Counted from the stretch's first letter, positions 38,831-52,090 are shown. The stretch is 64,000 bases of DNA from Rhynochetos jubatus (GCA_027574665.1 CM050648.1:49071200-49135199), one strand, 5' to 3'. The notes: generated by a model not told the origin, from the sequence alone. Numbers and translations: made by a program.

Positions 38831-41800
38831 AGACTTTCAAGTTTGGGGATGTTTCCCAAGAAGGACTGCAGAATTTTATTTGGTCAGTTTGCAGCTGCTC
38901 CACATGGGAAGCCTAAACATTTTCATTAACAACTTTTATTGAAAGAAGAGCATGAAATCCATAGTAACAACAATAGTTGTGAAAGAGGCATTCAGTTTGA
39001 TTGAAGTTTTGGGTACCCTTGAAATATCATCAATAATTCTTCTCCAAAAAGAGCACATGGATTGCAATGTATGTCACCTATTTCAGATGTTAAGTTTAAC
39101 AAGTAAGGAACCGTGGTTTAGGACACCTTCTAAACACGATATTTTAAAATTATTTTTATTTTTTGGTATTACTCTTTTTCTCTATTTCCTTCCTCCTCCA
39201 AACAATTTTCTTCAGAATCTGAAGCCACCCTCCAATGACATGCTACACTGCATGTTTAGGGGTTCGTTGTATATAACTCTGAACCTCCCAAATTTGCACT
39301 AGAGTTCCAAATTTTGAAATGTTATTAAAATTATTGAGATTCAGACAAGAACAAATGGATCAGTTTTTGAAAAAATTATTACATGCACTTTTCAGCCGTC
39401 TGTGATTGAAGCATAGATACACAGTAAGCTAATTACATGAATTGCTTTAATCAAATTCAGTGTTCATGAAACTTGCAAAGGGAAGTTGAGCAATGGAAAA
39501 GGAAGGATAAATCTGAAGGTGTCTTAACAGGGATTTGAATAAATGGATAAAGCAGGAGTAGCTGAGGCTGACTTCTGAACGGTCTTGGGTATTTTCAGAT
39601 CTGAAAAATACAGATACCTTTTTTTAAGGTTTTACATAAATATCTCACAGCAAAACTGCGACCCTCCAAAGTTACAGTGTTACCAGGGCTGAGCCAGTGA
39701 GCAGACACATGTTGAAATGCTGCAGTGATTTAGCTGCCCCTGATTGGTTGTTAAATTGGCACATAAATCTCTAAAACCAAGACGTTACAGTTATGGTCAC
39801 TGAAAGAAATCTTGATACTCGTGTACCTTTTCTGGTGAAGGAAGGAGAATAAGATGCAGAAGATTGAAATACCATCATACTTCTATCACTAGGGTTCAAA
39901 CTAGACCTGTATCTGTTGGAGTATTTCTCTTAAAATAATGCATCTTTTATCAGCAGTGATACAAAGCTCTGTGTAGTCTGCTTTCTGCCTTCTGTGTGGA
40001 TTGTACGAGTTAAGTCCTGATTTGCTCTGCTGCTTTGGTTTGAGTGGGTATTGCTTGGAGAAAGGATCCCTTGTGATCATATGATTGCTCACCTTCAAAC
40101 CACTAGCAACTTATGTAGGTTTTTTGCTTTCCAATTGATCTAGACTCTCACGAGTCAGAGAAAACGAAGCTTTTGATTTTTCTTTTTTGGTAGATGCAGC
40201 CTTGCTTCTGATATCTGTATCTTCTGTGGCCTGCTGTTCTTGTTTTATCTTTCTGGTCTGAATTACATGGTTGCTTCTGTTGTAATTTAACCGACTTAAG
40301 GATCTGGTTTCATGGACACCACCAAGGTGACTGAAGTCTCCAGTTCCCAGGGAATTCAGCTGGACCATACCAAGGTGCTATATCCATATTAGTTACTCTA
40401 ATAACAAATAATTTTCCCAAGACAATGGTGTTAGAAATGACAAAATAATTAGGTATAGTCAAATCCATAAGAGGTGCAATCTAGTGGATTATTTGAATAA
40501 GAGATTTTCTTGTTCATTGAAATCTGCCACTAATATTAGTGTAACTGACTGCTTAATTTATGGGGACAGGGCTGGCATTTAGGATGATCAAATGAATTAT
40601 ACACATGATACCTCTGTTATCCTTCCTGTCAGCATACATATAGTAAGAACCTGGCACAGTAGTGTAAGAAACACAAGTCTTCAAATGGCTCTCCATCTTG
40701 AAAAACCTTTTTGCAGGAGCTGTCTATTGCCTATACCAATAGATGAGTGAAATCGTGTTATGCTTAGCAATGGTCACAAGCTGTGTGCTGTTTTTCTTGG
40801 CATGCTGAAAATCCGCCCTCTGGAATGTCACTGCTTGCCTGCACACCGTTCTCCGCTAAGCTCATGTGACTCCCCTGGCAATCGGCTGGCTTAAAAAACA
40901 GCAGGGGAAAACATGGAGCAAGCACAGAAGATTTAGGTAAAATAAACCTAAAATCTTAGGACACTGAAATCAGCACCACACTTGTGAGGGTCCGGCACTC
41001 TCTGGTATTTGAAACTTGTGCTCACGGAGCAGGGTATCTGAGAAAGCTGAGAAGTCAAAACCCACAGATGTCCTATTATGACATAAAATTGTGGCTTTGA
41101 CAATAAAGAAATGTTAACTCTCCTTAAAAGGCTATGGAGGTGCAGGTTTCACGAGAAGACTAACAGTAAACTTGAGTTCAAGTTTCTCACTCAGCTGGTC
41201 TTTCTGTCCATCATGTCCACCTTTTAAAACGTAATGAAAAAGAGTCTGCTTAACTTAGTATGTCATCACAAGTGCAAGTAAACTGACCCCGAATGTATTC
41301 AGAGTGGAAATGAGAAGGTTTGTGAAGAGCAGAGCACTGAAATACAGATGTAGTCTGCAGGAGGGGCAGTGCAGATGAAAAACTTGAGTGATTTTTATGA
41401 TGAGAGTCATGAAAGGTATTTAAGGCAATATGCTGTGCATGATAACAAGGACATACAGACACAATGAGCCAGAACGTCCCTTCCCACAAGTTTTCAAACT
41501 ACATTTTAAAATATGTACTCTCACCTTGACGTAGTTTTGGAGCAAAGACTAGATTCATTTCTGAAGCTTGGCAGACTCCCTCATTTAAAACCGATCATAT
41601 TCTATGTGCAAATAGGCATAACTAAAAAAGTTATGAATCAGTATATTCAGAGTGTTAGGTAAGAAGAATGGCAGCTGAAAAGAATGTGCTAAAGTGCTTT
41701 CCTTTTTGCGCAAGGCTAAGCAACACTGCCTGTGATCATTTATTTAGGTTGTGTCATTATGAGATCCAAGTTAAACACAGAACTTCTGACAAGGCTGAGC

Positions 41801-44800
41801 AGCTCCTATGTTCTCCAGGACGTCTGCTATTTCTAATCTAGCTACTATCATCCGGGCACTGTGAACAAACAAATGCATGAACTAAGCCAGGTGGGTCTTA
41901 CGCCACTTCCAACAACAAAACCTCTTTAAACACAATGAAGCATACAATTTCTTTTTTAATAAATGTGAATGGATGCATACAGCTATGGGTCATACCCTGA
42001 AGTCTTACAATAGCAAAATCCCCTTTGAAGTTGTCCAGCAGCAATTTATACTGTCAGCAGTTTTCATAGGTTTTTAGTCATCCTTTCCTCGGGCCTTGGC
42101 TTGAATGAGGACTTGCCTGAGGAAACACTGGAATGTGGGCTTTTCTGATTAAATGAGAGGTCATTATCACTGTGAGCATTGAAGTGAACAATTCTCACTG
42201 GGCTGGTTTCTTTAGAACACAGCTGTTGCCTCTGCACATGTATTTATATGTGTATGTATATAAATAAATATTAAAATAAGCATTTGTCAGAGTCCTGCTC
42301 TATAGCAATGAGAAGAAAAAAAGCAAGACTCCACAATGTTTACAGTACTGCTGGCTTTTATATCAGAATATTTCTGAGTCCTGATGAAAGCATTTATGGA
42401 ACCAGTTCTTTTCATCCTTGAAAATTTCATCTTACACTCTGGTCAAGATCAGGGATGATATTATATAAGGGAGACTGGGGTGGACACATTTGGGATGGAT
42501 GTGATCATTCTGCTTTTGCTTAACCTCATCACTGCTTTGGATGTCTTCCTGTCCTACTTTTCTTTCGTTTGGTTGATGTTATACTTTGGTTGGAGATATA
42601 CTCAAGACTGTAGGTTGATGTAACTCCTGTGAGTAATTTACAGTAAAGTTATTACATGGTTTTTGTGCATCCCGTAAAAAAAAGCAATAACAAAATGTTT
42701 TCAATGTATCATTAATTCAGTTTATTATAACCATAAAATGTATTGACTGGGAGTAGTATTAGGTCTATGTTTTTCGACCCATTTTTCTTGCTACTGCACT
42801 AATGCTTCAGAAGAACTATTTTTTTTCTCCTTCATGCTGTATACTTCCTGCACATTCATTCTTTTGCTAATATACAGGTGGAAGTTATGATGCTGAAAGC
42901 AAAACTTTGACCCTCTGATTTTTCATACTGAAAAGGCTGCATGATTTAGTTGCAGCCTTCATTAGTGTAACTGAAAAAGGATTAAAAATGTGCAAGTTGC
43001 TGGCAAAGGGCAAAAGCAAGGACTGCCCATAAATCAGTAAAGGCTTGAAGACCTTTAAATTATTTATTTTTAATTATTATCGTTAATAATAATTTAATGT
43101 AGCCTAGAAAAAATTAATTGATTATTATTGATTTTTGTGATGAGTTCAGAACAGAAAACTCTCATCCTGGCTTAACAAATTGACTGATAAACTGACTGGA
43201 TTGTTAAACGTTAGCCTGGAAGTAAAAGATAAGAAAGCACATTCTTTGTCCTCGGATCAAGCAAGCTGTCAGTCAAAGCTGCAGAAATATAGCTAAGGAG
43301 TTTAAGAACAGAGGGAACATAAGTTCGAGACCCAGGAGGCGAAACATAAGACCAGACAATATGCCAATTAATGGAATTAAACCAAAAAGATTTTAAAAGG
43401 ATTTCCCTCAGGAGACAGCATGAAAGGAAAGACAACAGTTAATTCAATAAGGACAAAAGCACAAATGAGCTAACTATGAAGGGATCAGAATATTTACAGA
43501 TGATGGTGTCTGAAGAATTAAGGAACACTAGCATGCAATTACAGCGAATTTATTATGCCCCAGTAGCATGTTCTAATTTGGTCTCATCTATCCTCTGAAC
43601 AAATATGCTCATCCTTAAATTCCAGAGCAAAAGAAATAATCCCTTTCTAGTTGAAGTCAGACTATGAAACCGATTATGATCAGCAAAATTTCAAAGACTA
43701 TAACAAAGGCAACTTCAGTGAAGTTTCCTGTCCATCATCTGTATCAGCATTTGCAGGCTCCACAGCAATATAAGGTTTATTTTAGCAATGTTGTGTTCGT
43801 GAAGTCCATGAGCAATACAGATCCCCATGCTTCCCTTCCCATGCAATGTAAGGCAGAGGAAGGTAAGACAGAGAGATCAACACAGAAACTCCCATTTCAC
43901 ATACTGGACTCTGGCAGTGGAAAATTTCACTCCTTTTTGCTTGTGGCTTCCCACCCTATCCCATGTCAGGCTGGTACAAAGTAAATCAGAAGTCCCAATT
44001 ACACATCAGTACGTTACTAGTTGCTCATCTGCATGTCCTTAACAGTGTTGTTCACTTACCATAGGAAGGAGTGGGTTAAGGAGCTGGACTGTCAGCTCCA
44101 GTGAAGCCTCAGAATCCTGTTTTGGAAGGTAGGACTGGGGAATTTGGCATGACAGAGATGGCTTTCTGCTCTCTACTGCCACAGCCTTGCCCCAGCTACC
44201 ATCAAGGACCAAGGGTACTAGTATCAGGGGGGTTCCAAGACCACCTTTTCTTTGCTTTGTGAGCTCCTGTTGCCATTTTGTTTCCAGTTTTACAATACAG
44301 AGCCTTCCCCCTTTTTTTGCTGGAATGCAGTTGGTTTTGTACCCAATGTTTGAAGAAAAGGCTGGAAAATGTAAGCTGCCTGAGGTAAATCTGCTCTTCT
44401 GGAGTTAACAAATCGAAATATGCTGGCATAGCAAATCCAGACAAATCTGTAAATGTGAGGCATTGGAAATCCCATGTTGTCGGGGTCAATTTGCTGTCAT
44501 GACATTTCCAGGACCAGCAAAGAATTTCCCTGGCAGTAATTAAGCTGTGCCTTTCTGTACAGGGATAAGCAAAGGGGAGATCACACTGCCTTAGGAAACC
44601 CTGTGCTGTCACAGGCAGATACTCTGCCCTCACATTAGGTGTTTCTCTGTTCTAACAACTCTTCTTCTACCACTTCCCTGAAAAGAATTGCAAAGCCATT
44701 ACTCTGCATTATGAACTAATTACTTGCCAAATTAATTCCAATAAATCAAATCTCTACAGAGGCACGTGCAGAGGAGTGTGGGTGGATGGTAGAAGAGGGG

Positions 44801-47800
44801 AACAAGAAATATTGGCACTCATAAATTTAAAAAAGAGCAAATTGATATTTTTTTTAATTTGCTTAAACAAAAATTGCTCCCTAGATGGAACACTGTGTGC
44901 TGTGTTTTGCCAGGAGCAAATGTTTATGGCTGAGCTGTAAAATAGAAGTTTGTGACATCTCATAGCACTGCACATGCATACACAGACACGCGCACAAGCC
45001 AGTTTCTGTCCAATTGCTTTACGTCAGATTAAATCTCTGCTGTCTCGGCTATTAGTGGGTGTCTTGGGAGGCATCAGGTTTGAAAAGTTCCTTCATCTAA
45101 TGTTATCTTGTGTGAGCTTGTTATGATGATGTGTGGTCTGCCTTTGTTGTGCCCTCCATGACACCCATCGGTACTTCAGGTAACAGCACAGGGAACCAAA
45201 ACTAGAGTCATGTCCAGAGGAGACATTTTAATGGCAACTCTCAAAGCAGAAACGGTGCTTCATTTTATCAGAAGAAGATTCAAACAAGTGCTGAAGCTTA
45301 ACTGTGTATCCTTACAGGCAGTGCTATCCGAAAAAAGTCAATAATTACCCGTGTCATTGTCCAGGAACATGAATGATATAAGTGCCATCAAGAATTCACC
45401 TTATTTATTTTTCCCTTTCACATCACCTATGGAGTAAGTGAAGACTTACTGCTTTTACAATTTTTTCCTAATGTATACTGCATAGTAAATGATCATTACA
45501 TGGAGCTGTGCCAGCTTGTGGTTCTGCAAATTGCCAATGTTGCAGAAGAGTGGTTCATCAGTTGTCTTGGTCAGTGTGCAGAACTAATTTTCTTTTTATA
45601 TTGAGGGAAGTGCTCACTGCTTTGACACAACATAAGCTGTTTTGCCTGCACTGTATAATAATGAGTTTAGTCACTAAGGTATGATCTTAATAAGCAAAAC
45701 AGGCAGAATAATAATTCAGAGAATGTGCTGACTGTGGTCTCCATACAGATTTTGAACTGCCTCTGCGGCTGTTGTGCACATAAAAATCTATGCTGTAGAG
45801 GTATGTGAGGTGGATATTGTGTCTTGCTCTACAATTGTCCCTTAAAAGCCACAAAGATCAGCCTGTGCTCGGGGCTGCCCCTGCCCGAAAAGTGAAGTCT
45901 GCCTCCATCCTTCCCAGAATCACACATAAAAACTGGATGCCAAAAAATGAGTGAGAACTTTGCAATGGGGAAGGGCTCCTCAAAGACTTTTAAGGTTGCA
46001 ATGTGGGCTGAATGCAAAGTGTTTCTGACTGACAGATCCATTACCATGGGAGACTTGTGAGGCCAACCAAAACTCCCAAATTTGGACACCAAAAGGTATT
46101 TATTTACCTCTACCTTTCTCTCTCACACTCATGCATACACATTCTGTTTATAAGAACCATCAGCAAGACATCTTTCTTCACATGTGTCTTTGGGGTTGGG
46201 GTTGCACTACCGTTTCAAAACAGTTTTTTCCTGGGAAGACGTTTCTTTGTTTTCCCCCCTTTCTTTTAACATCATAATTACATTATTTACTATTGGTAGT
46301 AAGGGTAACACAGGCAGCACTAGACAAGACAAACCTAGGAAAATCCTTTGTGCAAATGCACGTGGTCAGGACAATGAAGAGACACCGCATGAGTGATGAA
46401 AGGACACATCAGTCATTCCAGATGCATTAGACCGATATGTAGAACATACGTTTCACTCTATGAGGATTTTAGATATGTAATTTTTGTTCTGAAAGCAGAG
46501 GACTTCAAAATATGTTACAAAAGAAAGGGTCTTTTTTTGAAGTGAAGTGTATGAGTCACATGAGACTGAAAATAAAAATTGCTCCCATCCATTACTATTT
46601 CTTAGTGGGAGCCAACAAAGCCACCAACCCCCTTGAACAAGATAAGTAGCATGTGCAATTTCCTCAAGCTTCTATTTTACAAAACTGTCCTCTGTCTCAG
46701 ATAGCTGTGCTCTTCCTCCTGCTCAACAAATGCAGTGATTGATGTTCTCCAAAATGCAATGGCTGGAGCCCAAGAAATCTAGAAAATGGGTTCTAAGACA
46801 AGGGGTGCAAAAGAAACCATGCCTCTTGGTGGCATTTAATGGCAACAAGAACCTGAGGTAGGTGGCCAGTTTTTGTACCCATCCTCAGGGGACATCAGTT
46901 TTTCTTAGGTCAGGAATTGATGGTCTTTTATACACTGGACTATTTTTTGGTTGTTCTAGGATACTGAATAGAGTGACTTTCCAAGATCAAGCTTCCAGAT
47001 TATTACCTGTTACAAATCTGTTATTTTCGGATTTATGTTAGAACGAGTCACAATTAAGCCTAAAATCCTTGGTACGGTAAAAAGGAAAGCAAGTTTGACA
47101 TACGAAGCATTCTGCAAGCATTGTCCCAACTGAAAATTAGTTCTGGTTCATGAAGAGCTCTCTGGAATAGCAGATGAATTACAGATCTTTGTAAGTATGA
47201 TAGCGATCAACACCTGCTCAGAGGCGTAGCAGTTGCCAATGGAGTCTTTCTGTTCCACAAATAACAATGCGTACTCATAAATGCATGTTCTACTCTCCCT
47301 GTTGTCAAAAGCAATGAGAAAATGCAAAGCAGTGAATTTTCATCAGTCACTTGCATTTCCATGTCTCTTGCCAAATGTCTGTCAGTCAGTAGTGGGGCAA
47401 GGGCAGGAAAGAGAAGCCATCTGGCAGATGGAGGAGCAGGTGGGGGAGAGTGGGAGAGGACCCACCCACCCCACCAAACTTCAGAGAGCAGCCACCACCA
47501 CAGCAGGATTGCTGCCTTCTGGAGTCAGGGTGTTTTGTTGTGCTTTTTAGGGTTTGAGGTTTTTAGCAGACGTGGGCCTCATCACCTCCAGCACAGCCTG
47601 GTCTGCATTTTTTCATACTGGGTTTTCCAGGGTGTCCTTTGGTTCACAGTGACTGAAGTAATTGCTTTCAGGTTTCATTACAGGTGATCAGAAAGAAAGA
47701 TGACTTTCTGGAAGTCAGGAACTTGAGAAAGGTCTCCTTATTTCCCTCCTTCCCACTGACTCATTTATCTGGCCACAATAAAACTTTCTCTCCTCTGTTA

Positions 47801-48401
47801 GGTTTATCCCCTTAAAACCCTTTCTCTAATTAGCAAATTTTTTGAGTTAAAGCAAACAGTAAAGGATAGCTGACAAACCAAAAGGCAAAAGAGTGAACAA
47901 ATTTAACTCATTAAGTCCTTAAAAATCTATCCACCATGTTCGTTTCAGTGTGCAGACCATCCGTGAGACGACTGTAGCTCTCTTCCATGTTTGGTCACAG
48001 AAGCTGTTCATGAAGCTTGTTTGTGCCTTGTGATCAAAGGTAGAGGTCTCACTCCTTAGGTTTTCTGTTCTCTGAATGGCTGAGTTTGTCATATGATTCA
48101 GTCTTCCAGTGTAAATATAATTTCTTGTGAATTTTTCTATTCACTTTCAAGGTGCATTTTTGCACAACAGCTTTAAAGTGTTTTCTCAGCACTTGTAGTT
48201 AATAGAATTTGATCACAGCCATCTGTAAAAATCAAATCAAACACAGAAAAGAGTGTCAACACAGTGTTTTTAAATGTACATGTATAGTCAGCAAGGTTTA
48301 AGGAGGGAGCTACTTTGCAGATGGTTGAGGGGTGTTTGGGGTGTGGAGTGTTCATCTGCGTTTGCAACATCTCTTCGGATCCGGAGTATTTTGTACCCAG
48401 A

Positions 48402-48893
48402 GTCATAAACCACAGAACACATACCAGAAGGGACCTCAGAAGATCTGCATCTCCAGCTCTTACTTTCAAAGACTAAACTACTGCAGGCAGATGATCATCT
48501 GCCCTGCTTTTAAGATATTCCAAGAGATTCTGCAACTTACAGTCTATTTCAGTCCTCATATTCCTTGAGACCCTTACTTCCTTAATTAGAATGTATTTCC
48601 TAATGTGTAAACTAAATCTCTTCAATTAAATGACTGCAATTAAATTGCTGCAAGTTAAGCTTATTACATCTTATCCTACCCACAGTGGACTGATGTGACT
48701 GTTACTAACTTTCTCTTTGGTCATGCATTTTCCTATCCCTGTTTTCTCTTCAGTAGACAAACTAACCCCAAATCTTTTCCAAATACATCATGTTTCTTAG
48801 TCTTCTGTTCCCATAAAATATCTTTACTGTGTTTCAATCCTTCATAATTGTGGTACGCAAGCTGTATATACTGTTCTACCTGAAGCCATGCCA
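48402..48893 (-). repeat. Ancient CR1-type LINE relic
   Basis: The plus strand reads the reverse complement of an old CR1 3' region. Landmarks in order: 'cagaagggacctcagaagat' (3' end), 'ttaagatattccaagagatt', 'tttcctaatgtgtaaacta' plus 'aatctc', 'ttgctgcaagttaagctta' with 'cttatcctacccacagtgga', 'tagacaaactaaccccaaat', and 'tgtggtacgcaag' ... 'acctgaagccatgcc'. These follow the amniote-wide CR1/L3-like consensus. Divergence is high and the element is dead. The 98-codon minus-strand open frame at 48173-48469 only clips its end. Confidence 0.75.
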
Positions 48894-50166
48894 AAAAAAC
48901 CCTGGTATAATTTGTTTAGGAGAAATCACATCTTGAATTTTAATTATTCTTATCTAATGGGATTTATTTCCATCATTAGTAGACAGTTTTTGAAACATTG
49001 CAAAATCACTAAAAATCCTTAGGAAACCAAATATTCTGAGGAAGTTTCATATCCTATCTTCCATGTGAGGTAGTCATAATGCATTAAAACCAGACAGGAT
49101 CATGTACACCGTTGTACTAACACTACAGCAGTTGAGAAAAGGCATTTCACTAACTGCTGTCTAAGAGTTTGCTTCAAATTACCTATCAAGAGTAAGTCTT
49201 GGTCTGCCTGAATTCTGATTTACATGAATTTAATGCTAAGTAGAGATGCCATGTTAGCTCAATCTCCGTCTTGTACGTTAAAGCAGTATGCATATTTGCA
49301 AGTTTCTAGCCATAGATTGTGTCAGGCTGTATGTTAATGCTACTCCAGAAATAGGTGCTTTGAGCGGTTCTTAACAGGCTGTGCATCAAAACTAAACATT
49401 TCTTGAAGTTAGGCCAATTCTGACAGTGCTGTATATAGAAAAAAACCCAAAACCAAAAAACCACAACACAGAATGCAGCAAAGGCAAAATGTCATATTTT
49501 CACATATTTCAGAACAAAAAATTTAAATATTTTAGTTGAAAAACAACCCTTTTTATCTGTTACAGAATAATTCTAAAACCATGTGAAACATTTCACATGC
49601 AAAAATAAAATAAAATTCTGTAACATCTCTTTAATGGTGATCTGGAACTATTTTTCTTCAATGTAGATACAAACTGAGGCTTATTTCTGAAATGTTTCAT
49701 GGCACAAGACAGTACTCCCCATAACTTTATGTTGACTTCTCATGCAAAGACAAGAAGAGCTGAGACCAACCCACCTTCATAACTAAATTTTTAGCCAGTA
49801 ATGTAATGTGACATTTTTTGCTTATCAACTCCATCCTAATAAATGTAATGTATGTATGCAGTGATGGCAGGAATAAATGTCAATATTTAGGTGTGTGTCC
49901 ATTATTTCTATTTGTCTTGTATATAATCAAAATTACTAAATAGTTTAAAGCAGCTATACCTTGCAATGCAGTTAAATTTTTCTTTGTATTTTTCTTTTCT
50001 TATTATTTTAGACTGGACAATTTTAGAGCACTAGCTGCAACAACACAAACAGAAATATTTAGGCCAAGGCAGACCGGCAGGACCACCTTAATTTGATGGT
50101 CAAAGCCACTAAAGCCAATACCTCCTTGAACTACACTGTTTATTTCTTCAGTTTGTAGTCTGTCAT

Positions 50167-50185
50167 TATATAATATAATATAATA
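50167..50185. repeat. TAATA pentanucleotide repeat
   Basis: Three to four period-5 units of TAATA type, read directly from the sequence. Confidence 0.75.
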
Positions 50186-50347
50186 TTTATATTTTTCTGC
50201 CCTCAGTCCAAAGCTGGAGCATAAAATGAAAGACCAACAGCAGAAAAAAATTGTTCTTGAATGTCTGAAGATCCATGTTGAACATATGGCTTTCCACTAA
50301 TTTTCTTTGCCAGATTAGTTCATCTCTGGCTCTTTATTCTGCATAAC

Positions 50348-50366
50348 AAAAAAAAAAAAAAAAAAA
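50348..50366. repeat. Poly-A tract (19 bases)
   Basis: Nineteen A followed by CCAAAAC and a second A run. No retrotransposed body was recognised upstream. Confidence 0.85.
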
Positions 50367-50885
50367 CCAAAACAAAAAAAAAAGTGTATGCATGCACATG
50401 TGTAATTGTGTAAAATTATACATAATTACAATGTTAGTGTTTCCTAGAAATCAGCAGACTGAAATGGCCATCTTCTTTCACTCTCCCTGATTTTCCTTCC
50501 CGAATGTTAAAGGTTTTTCAAAATAAGGATAAGAATAGCATGATTTTCTGTGTTATTACTGCCCCATTAATACTGATGTTGATGCCTTTTTACATTTACC
50601 ACGTTCTTACCACATTTTCCATTTAACAGTTCATATCATATGACTTCATACAAAAGCACAAGGACAAATAAATATGATTAATTTAGTGCTCTCGTGAGTG
50701 AGCTTTATGATAGTATTTTTGAATGACCTTTTCTGTTAAACAAAAATAATACTAGCACCTGATCTTATTACAGCCATAAATTCAGATACCTTTTTTTTTT
50801 TGCATAAATTCTGTTGTGATTAAAAAAAAAAAAAATTGATATGAAAAAAAAAAAAAAACCAAACCCACCAGTCTCGGTTTTGTCA

Positions 50886-50930
50886 TAGTATAGTACTATA
50901 CTAGAATACACAGTGCTAGAGTACACAGTG
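50886..50930. repeat. Perfect palindrome plus 15-bp tandem repeat
   Basis: TAGTATAGTACTATACTA (50886-50903) is an 18-base perfect palindrome. It runs into two 15-base units, CTAGAATACACAGTG (50901-50915) and CTAGAGTACACAGTG (50916-50930), that differ at one base; a partial third start (CTAA) follows. Function unknown; it lies about 25 bp upstream of the first recognisable base of the split CR1. Confidence 0.85.
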
Positions 50931-50954
50931 CTAATGGTTGGTACCATAGCTGTG

Positions 50955-51137
50955 GGTTTGTTATGAGTACCTCAGGGATCTATGCTGGGACCTCTCCTGT
51001 TCAGTATCTTTATGGATGACCTGAGGAGGAAATGGAGTGCACCCTCACTAAGTTTGCAAATGACACTGAAGCGGGGTTGCCATGAATATGCTCCAGTGCA
51101 GAGTTGCTTTTCCAAAGGATCTGGACAGGTTTGGAGC
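50955..51137 (+). repeat. Older CR1 LINE, 5' part (split element)
   Basis: Internal CR1 sequence in sense orientation: 'gagtacctcagggatctatg', 'cctgttcagtatctttatgg' plus 'atgacctgag', 'gagtgcaccctcactaagtt' and 'tgcaaatgacact', ending in 'ggatctggacaggtttgga'. In an intact element the next words correspond to the stretch that resumes at 51503, so this is the left half of one old copy. It derives from the end of the reverse-transcriptase ORF, but frames are broken. Confidence 0.85.
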
Positions 51138-51502
51138 TTTTAACCTGAAGAAAAGGAGTCTGAGGGGAGACCTTATTGCTCTCCACAGCTACCTGAAAGG
51201 GCCTGTAGGGAGGCAGGTGCTGGTCTGTTCTCACAGGTAATTGGTGACAGGACAAGAGGAAATGGCCTCAAGTTGCATCAAGGGAGGTTTAGATTAGGTA
51301 TTAGGAAAAGCTTTTTCACTGGAAGAGTGGTCAGGCACTGGAACAGGCTGCCCAGGGAAGTGGTGGGGTCACCATTCCTGGGGATGTTCGAATAACGTGT
51401 AGACGTGGCGCTTGAGGACATGGTGTAGTGGGTATGGTAGTGTTGGGCTGATGGTTGGACTAGGTGATCTTATAGGTCTTTTCCAACCTTAATGATTCTG
51501 TG
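51138..51502 (+). repeat. Younger CR1 LINE inserted in older CR1
   Basis: A 365 bp 5'-truncated CR1 3' end. It starts at 'ttaacctgaagaaaaggagt' with 'ctgaggggagacctt', continues 'ctacctgaaagggcctgtag', 'aagaggaaatggcctcaagt', 'aggcactggaacaggctgcc', 'tagacgtggcgcttgagga', 'ggttggactaggtgatctta' with 'taggtcttttccaacctta', and ends in an octamer-type tail 'atgattctgtg'. It sits in the same orientation as its host copy and its 3' end adjoins resumed host sequence. The minus-strand 81-codon open frame at 51010-51255 is antisense noise. Confidence 0.9.
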
Positions 51503-52090
51503 AGAAATGGACCAATAGGTACCTCATTAAATTCAACATGTTCAAATGCAAGTTCCTGTACCTTGGACAGACTAACCACCCACAACTATATGGGCTGGGG
51601 AGCAGATCTGCTGAACAGGGATGCTGACGCTTCACTGGAGCTGACAGTCTTTCCTCCTATGGGAAGCAAGTAACAGTGGCATGGTCAGGGACTGTAGTAC
51701 TTGCCCTCTGAGGAGAGGCTAAGACATCAGGTCTTATTCAGCTTGGAGTCAAGATGGATTTGGGGGCATCGAGCAGTGTCCTTCCAGTACATTTGGGGAG
51801 ATTATAAAAATAACAGAGTGGTGGTTCATCATGGGAGGGTGAGAGAAAATAGGCATAAATTAATATAAAAGAAACTGAGTGTTGATTTAAGGAAACACTT
51901 TTTCTTAATGAGGACAGTCAGGCAATAGCCAGGTTGCCCAGGGAGGCTGTGCAGTCTTCATCTTTGGAGGTTTTCAAGATCCACAAGGCTAAAGCCCTGA
52001 GCAACCTGGTCTGATCTCACAGCTGACCCTGCTTTGAGCAGCAGGCTGGACTAAAGACATTCCAGGGCTTTTCCTACCTCCAGGATTAAA
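51503..52090 (+). repeat. Older CR1 LINE, 3' part (split element)
   Basis: Continuation of the copy that begins at 50955. It resumes with 'agaaatggaccaataggtac' and 'ctcattaaattcaacatgtt', then 'tcctgtaccttggacag', 'gtccttccagtacatttggg', 'gaaactgagtgttgatttaa', 'cagtcaggcaatagccaggt' and 'tgcccagggaggctgtgcag', ending in 'ctgctttgagcagcaggctg' and 'gactaaagacattccagg'. The 3' end resembles an older CR1 subfamily than the one inserted in it, and the terminal octamer repeat has decayed. Confidence 0.85.

Larger units (their letters stand above)
24202..48401. other. Long non-coding stretch, no gene recognised
   Basis: About 24 kb with no repeat family I can name apart from simple repeats. It includes CA/TA repeats at 25292-25315, an AAAC repeat at 27577-27604, a GT repeat at 30521-30544, a CpG-enriched patch at about 31790-32160, a 12-bp tandem at 34254-34277, and regulatory-looking blocks at 36070-36850 and 38180-38830. 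An AT-rich stretch with many TAAT cores lies at 43060-43150. The largest open frames are 157 codons (plus, 35905-36378), 143 codons (minus, 44202-44633) and 137 codons (plus, 33461-33874, from a non-ATG start); none is recognisable. The low repeat load is itself a feature of the interval. Confidence 0.6.
48894..50954. other. Non-coding stretch with A-rich runs
   Basis: AT-rich unique DNA with a period-5 TAATA repeat (50167-50185), an A19 run (50348-50366), further A and T runs at 50791-50801 and about 50822-50860, an 18-base perfect palindrome (50886-50903) and a 15-bp tandem duplication (50901-50930). No open frame above 60 codons and no recognisable gene. Confidence 0.65.

Noticed and set aside
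44202-44633. 143-codon minus-strand frame as a possible retrocopy
   Set aside because: No protein recognised, no poly-A tail or flanking duplication, and the plus strand is also open in part (44187-44408).
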